DNA of 40,964 nucleotides. It comes from Trebouxia sp. TZW2008 (lineage: Eukaryota; Chlorophyta; Trebouxiophyceae; Trebouxiales; Trebouxiaceae). The DNA lies in NCBI GenBank assembly GCA_002118135.1, contig BDIU01000150.1, forward strand, positions 367 to 41,330. Direction: 5' to 3'. The number at the start of each line of letters is the position of its first letter. Within the stretch, counting starts at the first letter, position 1. Of this stretch, positions 12,663-24,600 are shown piece after piece. Made by a program: the position numbers and the translations under genes. A model generated the notes under the pieces. It made no database searches, was not told where the DNA came from, and worked only from the letters and a program-made list of their open reading frames with translations.

Positions 12663-15600
12663 ATGTCAGACAGCAGAGCAAGACGCGCTCCCAAACCCAA
12701 TTCCAAGGCAAAGACCAGCCTCGCACAGCTTGCTGAGTTGCGGCGGACTGGTGCAAAGCGTGTCCACAACTTTGAGCTGAAGGAGGAAGACGCAGTGTAT
12801 GATGAGGTTCAAGAGCAGGACTATGCCAAGCTTGTGCAAGACAGAAGAGAGGAAGCAGGTGTTGTTCAGACTCCTGATGCACGTCAGTGCATGTTGCAGA
12901 GAGACTCAAACAAGGCTAAACAACCCAAATGCTGCTGTTTGTGCAGGGGATTTCATTGTGGATGACGACGGTATGGGCTATGCTGACATTGGAGAGGAGG
13001 AAGATTGGGGCCGTGTAGATGGCAAGACAGAAGATGAAGCTGATGCTCAAGCAACTAGCAAAAAGAGAAAGGATGGCAGCACAGCAGGTGCTGAAGCTGT
13101 GCAGCTTTGCCTCTTATGCTTCACACAAAGTGCTGCATGTTGTGTCACGTATGGACATCTCATTCATGTCTATGCAGACCAAAGAGGAAGCAAGAGGAAG
13201 AGTGCAGAACCAGACCCCAAGGCTCGACAGCGCATGCAAGGAATGTTCAAAAGGGCTCCTGTGAGAGCACCTCAGCGTAATGCAGCCACAGATCAGTCAA
13301 GTGAAGATTTGTTGAGTGACATACTAGGCAGCATTGGTGGTGATGCTGGGTACGGACCCAGAACACTTCTTCAGCAGCCACATCTTACCTATGTGCTTGC
13401 CAGAAGCACTGAGCAATGCATTGCTTCTTTTGCTGCATCTAAACAAATGCGTCTGACAGCTCCAAGTAGCCTATACACTCTTTAAGCATGAACATTGCCT
13501 TGGTAGAGTTGGAAATGTCTAGGAAAGCGTCACTCTTGTGAGTCTGCAACAAGATTTTGTTGTGTGACTGATGCAGGCCGGCGCAAGGCAATTCAGCTGC
13601 GACAGCCAGTGCAATGCCAAGCAGCATCGCAGCAGTCAGGTAGGTCACGACTGCTTCGCTGCATTGCTGTCTGCTGCCAACACTGCACATTGCTAATTAT
13701 GCTGTATGAGGCAGTGCACCTCTGTAAATGCTGTCACACGCCTCATGGTGCAGCTGTGAAACAGTACAGCAAGCAAACCCTAGCTGATTATGGCAGCAGA
13801 CCTGCCATAGCATCTGAAACAGAGGAAATTTGCACTTGGTGCTCTGACGGGTCAAAAGTGCACGCAGTCAGCCTCACACCTCTTGAAAACGACTGAGTCA
13901 TGCCTTTGATGCAGGCCAAAGGTGAATGCTGCAGGAGCCAGACCTGCAGGCAAGTCTGCCTCAGCTGGGCGCAAGCCTGTCAGGCCGGCCTCAAACTTTG
14001 CCCTCATGACTGCAGAGCCTGTGCAGCACCAGTATGATGCTTCTGAACAAGATGCAGGTGAGAATGTAGCACTCCCAGATGGTGCAGCTAAGCGTGCAAT
14101 GTGCCGCGAGCCAGCATGCATGACACTAATTGACCTGTGGCAAACTCAACAGCAATGTAATTACAAAGCCTAGAGATTAAGACATAGAAGCGCTTCAAGT
14201 GCAACACATGCATGAGGAGTCACTTGCCTGGTATCACTGTGCAAGCTCTTCTCTGCCAAGACATGCATATGTGATCTGCAATGGGTTCAGCATTCCAGAT
14301 GTGCTGCATATGCAATGGATGCTCTGCAACCCAGCTGGCTTTGCTGACCATGCCATTGTTTCCAGTCAGTTGCAATCACTATCAGCTGCAATGACATTCA
14401 ATCAGATGCCTTGTGCCGATTGTTTCCGACTTCTGATCTGCCGCCCTATTCCTGGAACATCAGCTTTGAGAGTGCACCTGATGGGAACATCTGCATGCAG
14501 CGTCAGCAATGCAGCACCTCAGGCATACATCTTGGCTTTTCACACAGTCACCAGCAGCCAAGCAGTGGCAGGTCATCAGCAGCTCTTGCTATGAAGGCAA
14601 TGAATATGATGTCAGCAATGCATCACATCAACAGCACAGCTTGGCCATGAAAACAGTAGCCAGCAGCCAAGCAATAGCAGAACTTCAGCAATTCTTGCCC
14701 TGCAGGTGATGACGATGATGCTGCTGATGCTTCAGCAGAGCCTGCTACAGGTGCAATAGAGGAAGCTCCTGCAGAAGCTATGCCTGAGCGGGATCAAGTC
14801 ATGGCAGAGCAGCAAGAAGAGCCTGAGCCCATGCAGCAACAAGCGCCTGAGCCTATGCAAGAGGAAGAGGTAAAGCCAGCAGTGCTTGCTGTGGGGCTGA
14901 AAGATGAAGGTCAGGGGGCACAGGGCACCCCAAAAGCTGCGGCATCCACCCTGGTAAGCGTAAAGTGTGTATGAACTTCAGATGCGGTCAATGCGTTGAA
15001 CAAATGCTGCACAGCCAAAGGGTACGTGCACGTCAGGCAGCCCTTGGCGTCACAGTTGGGCTTGACTGACCACTGCCATCGTTGCTATCAATTGCAGCCT
15101 GTCTGTCAAGACCTGCCAGGCGCCTGTCAACATTTTCGCCGCCATAATCCAAACGCAGATCTGCAACACAAGAAAATATATGGCGCAAGTTGAAGCACAA
15201 GGCACAGCAACCTGCTTTTGCATATCATGTCAGCTGTGCGTTGGGTTGTATAGCCTTTCACATCATGTCTGTTCTGACACTGGAACGTATGAGCAGTAGA
15301 TGCTGAGTTGCATACATGCAAGGGCAAGACAAATGGTGCTGCTGGCAACTGTGCAGCTGCAGCGGCAGCAGTCACATGCTCAGCTAGATGGGCAGACCCC
15401 AACAGCAGTGGCAGCCTCAGCACAGGCCAAGCCAGGCGGCAAGACCCCTTGGAAAACCCCACCCCCCTTGTTTGCTGACCCAAAGACCCCTGCCACTGCT
15501 GCCCCAGCTGCTGGCTGGCAAGATATGTACGATGACCAGGAAGGTCAGCTTGTAATGTCACAGCCTGGTTCTGTTCTTGAGCTTAATATCAGACAGCTGC

Positions 15601-18600
15601 AAGATAACAGAAGCACATACAGAGCTTCACAGTGCAGTACGACTGGCTTTCAACGTACATCTTGCTTGCAGCTGACACCAATGATCAGTAGCACAGTGTC
15701 ATTGATTCCCATGACCCTACTTGCATCAGGATTGACTAGCAAGGGTGGGCATGACAGAGCCACGCCCAGCATGCATCCTGCTGCTGTTACCTGCATCCAA
15801 GCATCTGCGCTTGCTATGCCGAGAGCATGTATGCTGAGTAAAGCTGTTGGCATGAACAGATGATGATGAAGCAAAAGCAGAGGCACGTCCAGAAGCAGAG
15901 TGGAAAGATGATGGCAGCCTGCCCTTGGACAGTCAAGGCCAGCTGCAGTTCTTCCTGTTTGATGCGCATGAAGAGCCTGCTGCACCCGGCACTGTCTATC
16001 TCTTTGGGAAGGTACACCCAGGAGCACATTGTAAGATTGCATTGACTATGCTTTGGCAAAGCTTGAAAGCCTTCCAGCTTGTCAGAAGGCATTGAGCAGC
16101 AATCTCGGCTTTCAAGGACAGCCCCTAGCCGCACCATAGAGGCAGCTGGCGGGTGTGTCTTTGATACGCTGATATCAAGGCCTTTTGAAACGATTGAGGA
16201 GTTTGCTCACCAAATTGATTTGATGGCCCTGTGACTTTGTTACTTGTGTCAAGATAGACCAGCATGTGGCATGCAGCAGCGAAGCATGCATGACAGCCAC
16301 CAGACCTGCAAGCACTTGTCATTCACATGCTGACAAAATGCTATATGCATGCTTTGACTGTCGCAGTCATTCGACCTTTTTTGCATGTTTAGAACTTTCC
16401 AGGCCAGTCAAGCAAAGCCAAGCAGCCTGTGTCCTGTAGGTGTTACATCAAGGCAGTCAAGTCTCAGCTTGTGCCATTGTCAAAGGCACACAGCGCAACC
16501 TGTTTGTGGTGCCAAAGTCTGACACCTTTGAAGACGACGACTTGAAGACCCTGGAGCAAGAAGCAGATGCTGACCCAATAATGAAGGGGCAGCTGATGAG
16601 GAAGCTGCATGTAAGCTTGAAGCATTGGCCATTCAATTGGTGCGTTGCCTTGGCATGCATGATCAGCATCCACCTATGATCAAAATTGCAAGCACACGGC
16701 ATCAAAGTAGATGAAGGCAAGTGAGTAGCCCAAAGTATCACAGTTGCCCCTTTTGCAAGGTCTTTTATGCAGTTCATACAAGCTGCTCAACAACAATTGA
16801 TCGAGAGTTGTGCCACCAGGAGCTGAAAGCATTGCTGGCTTGCTTGTGCTACTTATGCAAGCTGGATTAGGATTGCTGACTACTGGCTGTGACTTGCACC
16901 AAGCAGGAGCTGACAACAGACGTGAAGGGAGAAATCAGGGCTGTGCTGCAACACTATGGCATCACACAGTTCAAGATCCGCCCTGTCAGGCGCAACTACG
17001 CCTTTGAGCAGCCAGGAGTACAGCATGCCATGCAGTGGGTGCTCAAGGTCACCTACCCTGCCAGCATGCCCCAGCTGCCTCTGGGGCTCTCAGGTTGCCT
17101 CTTACATCCAACATATGCTGGGCATGTTAATCAAATACTTACAGCACAAGCCATAGAATCATCAGGCCGCATGTTGCATTGTACAGGGCTTCTGAGCTGA
17201 TGTAGTCTTCATATTCAGCAGCAGGGAGGGGTTAGAGACCAAGTTGCTGGTACTACCAGCCTCAACAGTAGGAGCTGTTGGCCCAAACTTGTTGCAAAGG
17301 TCGTCAACCATTGTGTATTGCATGATGCAAGCATCGGAACTGATAGTGCTCATGCTTGCATAGGGGAGCATTTTGTGGCAGTGTTTGGCAGCAACCAGAG
17401 TGCTCTGGAGACATTGCTGCTGAAGAGAAAGGTGATGATGCCGTGCTGGCTGTCTCTCAAGCAGCCCACAAGGGTCAATCCCTCTGCACAGGTCAGTTGT
17501 CACATATGACATTTCTGGCACACAGCAGTCAAGATGCTGATGAAGCAACTACGCTCTAGTCTACATAGTGTGGTTCTCAAGTGTGAATGACAGCAAGGCT
17601 GTCAAGGCTGTCTCCATGCATCATCAAAGCCATCCTTGATATGAAGAGCTGCCTCGCACTTTCACCAACCGACAAAAGGATACCGAATAGTCACTGAGGA
17701 AACTTGAGGCATTTTGTCTGTGCATTGTATACATTCAATGTATTGTTTGCTTGTGTCTTGTCACTTATACCAAATTGTGTGCTTGGCAGGTGAGCTGGTG
17801 CAAGCTAGAAGTGGAGCTTGCTTCCCCAAAGAGCATCCTGAGGTCCACTGCAGAGGGTCAGCCTCAAGATGTACCGCCTCTGGTTGTTGCTGCCCTCAAC
17901 CTCAAGACTCGCTTCAATGCCCAGGTGCATGACTGTGCGCACCACTATCATCTGTTGTACTCTGCATTGTTCATGTGGTGCCCTGTGTTGGATGTACGCC
18001 CTCTGGCTGTTGCCGCTCGCAACCTCGTTTCAGTGCCCAGGTTCATCAAAATGTGAATCATTTCAAACTGCTAAGTGTGATTTGCGTGATGCCCTGTATT
18101 GGATGTACCACCTTTGATTGTGGCTGTCTTCCACCTCAAGACTTGCTTCAATGCTCAGGTGCATCTCACTGCCATCCTGTGCTTCATGCTGTTCATTGAC
18201 TGGATATCACCCCTGCCACCTTTATCAGCATAAAAGTGGTCTGTCTGTGAATGTCTTTGAGAATGCTGCATGCGCGATCAGGTCATGATGATCTGTTGCT
18301 GCTTATCAAAATTCTAAGCTATGCAGAGTTGAGGATGCTTGCCAGCATGGCTTAACAAGCTGTAGCATTTGCATAGGCGCGCAGGTTCTGCTCAACAGGC
18401 AGCACAGTGGCAGTCTATGCCATGCAACGATCCAGCTTCACCCACGAATGTGTGTTGTCCATAATGACAATGCAGGTCAGAACTTGTGCTTTCAGGCTGA
18501 GCATCACTTGGTCATGCAGGCCAATGTGAATGAGATTATGGCTGCCAGTGTGGTGTTCATGAGGCAGGTGCCAGTAGACCGGCCCTGCACCTCCTGGAAC

Positions 18601-21600
18601 AACAGCCGCGACCTGCGCCACTTCTCTGTGCTGCGCAAGATGGACAACCAGCCCTTCCCCACCGGTCAGTACAATCATTTTACTACTGAGATGCCTGCTG
18701 GTAAACTTCTCTGGCCCTGTGAAGCACACATAGAAGCAACGAGTTGCTTCCTGACAATTCTGACTCAAGCCATCTTGTGCCGATGCAACTTACCCCTTAA
18801 CTCAGCTAGTGAGGATGCCCTGCTGTGCCTTGGTGCTTCAACGCATTGCAGCTGCATTTCATTTTGTGTGATAGATGGCAGCAGACACAAAAGCAGTAAT
18901 GGCTACCTGGTTCCTGCAGTTTGTTAGGCAGTCAGAGTGAGCTGAAGCGATGCAATGGCAGCAGCATAACACCAATAGTGATGACTTCTTGTGTGATTCT
19001 CCCTGCAGGGTTTGAGCAGGCAGTGAAGGAGGGCAACCAGAGCGAGCTGAGGCGGCACAACAGCAACAGCATGCAACCAATAGTGAGGCATGGCTTCTGA
19101 ACTGTGCAGGGTTTGAGCAGACAGTGAAGGAGGGCACTTGGAGTGAGCTCAGGTGGCACAACAGCAACAGCATGCAACCAACAGTGAGGCATGGCTTCTG
19201 ATCTGTGCAGGGTTTGAGCAGAAAGTGAAGGAGGGCAACCAGAGTGAGCTGAGGCGGCACAACAGCAACAGCATGCAACCAATAGTGAGGCATGGCTTCT
19301 GAATCGTGCAGGGTTTGAACAGGCAGTGAAGGAAGGCAACCAGAGTGAGCTGGGAAAGCGAAATGGCGGCAGCATGCTGTCCCTGCAGGCCAGCGAGCGT
19401 GCCCTGCTGTGCTACCTGCTCAGCCGCCTGGATGCTTTAGACCCAGACGTCCTGGTCGGCCACAATGTGTCTGCCTTTGACCTGGACATCCTGCTGCATC
19501 GCCTGCAGCACCACAAGGTAGGACGCCAGAGGTATCTACCTTTGCACCTGGACATGCTGCTGTGTTACCTGCTCAGCCGCCTGAACAGCCTGGACTGCAA
19601 TGTCCTGGTCGGCCACATTGTGTCTGCCTTTGACCTGGACACACTGCTGCATCGCCTGCAGCACCACAAGGTAGGAGCCAACGGTCTTCACCTTTGCACC
19701 TGGACATGCTGCTATGTTACCTGCTCAGCCGCCTGAACGGCTTGGACCCAGATGTCCTGGTTGGCCACAATGGGTCTGCCTTGACCTGGACATCCTGCTG
19801 CATCGCCAGCAGCACCATAAGGTAGGACGCCACAGGTGTCTACCTTTGCACCTGGACATGCTGCTGTGTTACCTGCTCAGCCGCCTGAATGGCTTGGGCC
19901 CAGATGTCCTGATTGGCCACAACGTGTCTGCCTTTGAACTGGATATACTGCTGCATTGCCTCCAGCTTCACAAGGTGGCCTGTCAAATGTTATTTTGCTG
20001 TTTCAGAGCTTTTGCATTTGGGCCTGGACCTAATGGTGCACCGCTTGGAGCTGCCAGGGAAACTTACGTGACATGTCAAGAACTTTACTCTTGGACCTGG
20101 ACATGGTGCTGCATTGCTTGCAGCAATACGATGTATAGTGCCTGAACTTGATGCTAGAGTTGTGCAGTGTCTGCCATTGGATCTGAGAATCCTGCTGCAC
20201 TGCTTGCAGCATCACAAGGTACTTTACCTGAAGTAGATGCTTGTGCTGTCAAGATTCCGTTTGGACCTGACTGAATGGGGCATTGCCTGCAGCATCAGAA
20301 GGGCTGTGCCAGAAGTTGAAAGTCACATTGTCAAGTGTCTGCCTTTACTTTGAACATACTGCTGCATTGTTGTCATGCAGCATGCCTGGCTTCTTCAGCA
20401 ATGTCTGCTTCGTTGTTGGCTAGGATAACAACAGAATCTGCTGTGCCTGTGCCACAAGTCAATATGCTTCAGCTCTGATTGTTCCCACACTCTCTAGAGG
20501 TGCAGCAGGCTTGTGAGCTGTTCTACAATGTGCAGCACTCAGATGCACTTACCTCAGAAAGGTAGAGCACACTTGTCAGTGTTTGGCTTCACTCTGTCAT
20601 ACCTCTACTACGTCCCTATAAAGCCGCTCAAAACAAGCCTGCCTGGCAAGACAGGACGTGGGCCACACACCTCTAGCACATGTGCTGTAATGTGTTATAT
20701 TGTTAGTAGAACTTTGTCGTATGCTAATCTGTGTATGCAAAGCCTCACTCATACACATCTTGATCATGTGCATGGAACTCAGCATGCCAGGCTACTGTCA
20801 ATGCAGGTGCCTGGCTGGAGCCGTGTGGGGCGGCTAAAGCGGTCAAAGTTCCCTTCCCTTGGGGGCGGGGGGCACACCTTTGGGGGCGGGGCTGGGGCCG
20901 GGGTCATGGCAGTGCTTGCAGGTCAGTCTGTTGCATCCTGTATGAGTAGGAGTTCAAACAAAATTCCATTCCATAATCTTTCGTGACTTGAGACATCTCA
21001 TGGCAGCATGTAGGGCAGATGAGATGGCAAGTCAGCTTGTGCTCCAACTCCAGCAGTTGCTCAATCTGCTGAAGACACTGGCAGACGAGTGCAGCCTGAT
21101 GGCTTGCATCATCTGCCACACATGTGATGTATGCCTGTGATTGTGCTGCTGAGGGCCGCCGTCAACCCCGCTAAACAACAAACACTTGCTCATGGCTGTC
21201 TGCTTGCAGGGCGGCTGCTGTGTGACACATACCTGTCAGCCCGGGAGCTGGTGAGAGAGGTAGACTACACCCTGGCCACCCTCTCCCGCACCCTGCTCAA
21301 CCAAGAGCGTCAGGACCTCGCTGCTGCTGATGTCCCAGGCGAGGAACCCTCAATCCCCCACCTCCTTTGCTGCCTACTGTCCAGTGTTGCTGCAGCAAGC
21401 CTGTTGACTGTGCTTGCTGTCTTGACTTGACAGCTTGCAAAGTTAATGGCATCATTGTACTTGCACAAGCAGCCTGCCTGTCATTGCTGCAGTCAGCCTG
21501 TTAATCAGGCTCGCTGTGTACATCTGACACTTGGCATTGTCAGTACATTTAGACGTACGGGACAAGCACGTACCTGAATCAGTCTGTACAGTCATACAGA

Positions 21601-24600
21601 CCTGCATTGATTAGCTGACTTGATGTACACTTCATCATCAAGTTGTGATGACATGCAAAGAGAGACCATGCTTGGCCAGCTCATGTCTTTGCTTTGCCTG
21701 AGAGTTCGAAGTTTGTTGTTGTTGCCCAGCAAGTTGGCATTGTTGCTAGTGTTGGCTGCAGGGCGTTATGAGACCAGTGGCAAGCTGATGAGCCTAGTCA
21801 AGCATGCTGAGAGCGATGCCTGGCTGTCACTGGGCCTATGCTTCTACCTCAATGTGCTTCCCTTGACTCGCCAGCTCAGCAACCTGTCAGGGTCCCTGTG
21901 GTCTAAGGCCCTGCAAGGGCAGCGTGCACAGCGCATCGAGATGCTGCTGCTGCATGACTTCCATCAGCAGAAGTTCATGCTGCCAGACAAGCTGTCAATC
22001 AAGGTGAGAGCTTGCAATTGCTCATGGCAACCTCGGGCCTGCTGCTCTGTGTGTGCATATCAGCAGAAGTCAGGTACAGTAATTGTGCAGCTCTGGTAGT
22101 CTGACCTTATTGCCTGCAGCTTCCTGTTGCTCCAGCTGACCTGGCAAGTCTTTGTATCTGGACACCCAAATGTAAAGCCATTCTCAAAGTAAGGACCAGG
22201 CAGGGGGGCTAGTTACTGCATTCTGACTGAGGTAATACCTCTGGGAAAGGACAATGTGATGGGCAGGTTTCCTGGTAACCAAAGCAGTCGTTATCAGGAG
22301 AAATGACGGTAATTGCTGCTCTGTTTGTCTGCATCAGCAGACAGCAGACAAGCCGTCTTTAACGGTCATGTCAGTTGATGGATGTTGACAGCCTTAGTGT
22401 TCTCCTGTTGCTTTAGAGTACTTGCTTCAACCTGCAAAGCGCACGCATCACTGCTAGTCATTGTTGGCTGCCTAAAGCACATATCCTTCTTCCTTTTCTT
22501 CTGATGAGCAATAACAGGCATCGTGATGATGCTGCAGGAAAAGGAGCGTCTCGCAAAAGCAAACAAAGCGTCAGATGATGGTCAGGATGGGCAGACAGAC
22601 AAGGCAGCCACAGGTCAGTCAGGCTCAACTGCCTGCACACTGGTGTGCACCTGTTTGTATTCATGCATATGTTATCATGGGGAATACACATTAGACCACA
22701 ACTATGGACATGGGGCCAGAAAGGCTTCAGGACTCAGGCCGTACTGTGCAGCGTCCAATTACTGGTTGAACCAGATGTGAACTTTGACATACATTCAAAA
22801 CGCATGCTAAACCGGCTCAGCAGGCCCATCTAGGTTTGTAATGGAGCAATCAAGTGTCTGTACGCAGTTTGGTCCTGAGCTAATCTAAACCATTCAATTG
22901 GAATTTGGAGGGTGTGGATTACAACTCCCATGCAATTTTCCGAAGGCGTCAGGCTTTTGTTGCATCTCCACATGTCAAACCATGTGTACAGCAGCCTGTA
23001 CTTTCCATCCCGCACTCTCGGCAACAGCAAAAAGCGGAGCTCCCCGGTGTGCTGGGGTGGTAGTGCTTGAGCCCAAAAGGGTCTTTATGACAAGTTTCTG
23101 CTGCTGTTGGACTTCAACAGCCTGTACCATCCCATCATTCACTGAGTGTATCAAAAGCCAGCAGTCTGTGCCCCAAAGACTAGTCCCATTGCATGTGCAG
23201 GCGGCAACAGCAAGAAGCGGGGCGCTCCCCAGTATGCAGGGGGTTTGGTGCTGGAGCCCAAGAAGGGTCTGTACGACAAGTTTGTGCTGCTGCTGGACTT
23301 CAACAGCCTGTACCCCTCAATCATCCAGGAGTACAACATCTGCTTCACCACTGTCAGCCAGCCTGAGGATGGCAGCCTGCCACAGCTGCCCACTGCTGCT
23401 GCCACCGCTCAGGATCTGGCTCTGCTGCCCAAGGTCATTCGCCAATTGGTGCAGCGCAGACGTCAGGTAATGTCCAATTCAAACTCACATGGCAACAGTC
23501 TCCTCTGAGACTGTGAAGCAATTTGCATAAAACCATAGCTTGTCAAGGTTTCCAAGCAACATAAAGCGCTTAGGGTAATGCTGCTTTGGTGCTGCAACAG
23601 CTACGTCAGTTGGGCCTGACAGCAACCACAGTCACAAGCATGACCCTGGCAACTGTTGGTTTGCATAGCTGCGGAAAGAGTGTGTCATGTTTGTACCGCA
23701 GAGCAGCTTGGTACAAACATGACACACTACTTAAGGGAATGAAGTCTGCTTGCCTCGTGGAGATAAAGGGCATGAGCAAGAGCAAAAGCGATCTGGTGCA
23801 GCTGCAGCACCTAGAAACTTGAGGTTTGGTCTTAGCATGATGCAGCACAAGTGCATCCTAACTTTTTCAGCCGCTGTGCAGTAACAAAGCAGTAACTGCA
23901 TCAAGATGCAGGTGCGGGGGCATGTTCGAGACTTGCTTAGCATATGTAGATGAAGGACATCATCAACAATGAGCACGATCCCGTGCGTCGGCAGCAGCTG
24001 GATGTGCAACAACAGGCCCTTAGGCTGACAGCCAAAAGCAAGTATGGCTGCTCTGCAGTGGAACTCCAATTACTGCATCAAAACCTGCTGGACACATGCA
24101 GGTGAAAGACATGATCAAGAACAAACGGGATCCTGTGCGGCAGCAGCAGCTAGATGTGCAGCAGTATCATGACACCTCACCTGCTGTGCATTTCAGCAGT
24201 CATCCCCTTGAGACCCACTTGCCACATGTAGGTGAAAGATATGATCAAGAATGAGCGGGATCCCGTGCGGCGGCAGCAGCTGGATGTGCGACAACAGGCT
24301 CTCAAGCTGACAGCCAACAGCATGTACGGTTGCCTGGGCTTTGCCAACAGCCGCTTCTATGCCAAGCCCCTGGCAGAACTGATTACAGCTCAAGGCCGTG
24401 AGATCCTGCAGAGCACTGTAGACATGGTGGAGCAGGCTATTGGCAAGGAGGTTAGACTTGTCCATTGCCATACTGTGCTGTGCTCTGCTCAATCACACGC
24501 GCTGTCCTGTCATGTGCTGTGCACATGCCTCAGCACTGTAGACACGGTAAGGCAGTCTGTTGACCAGAAGGTGGGACTGCTGTTTCGCTGTGTTGCAATC

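Noticed and set aside
18859..19375. Long minus-strand open frames with a repeated [13 protein letters not shown] unit
   Set aside because: They are shadows of the 101-bp repeat array opposite polymerase exon 14. The period is that of the DNA repeat and no start or family signal is seen.
19518..20400. Array copies as extra coding exons of the polymerase
   Set aside because: They lack upstream acceptors, one has a 2-base loss, and the alignment to the family continues directly from the exon ending at 19517 to that starting at 20807.
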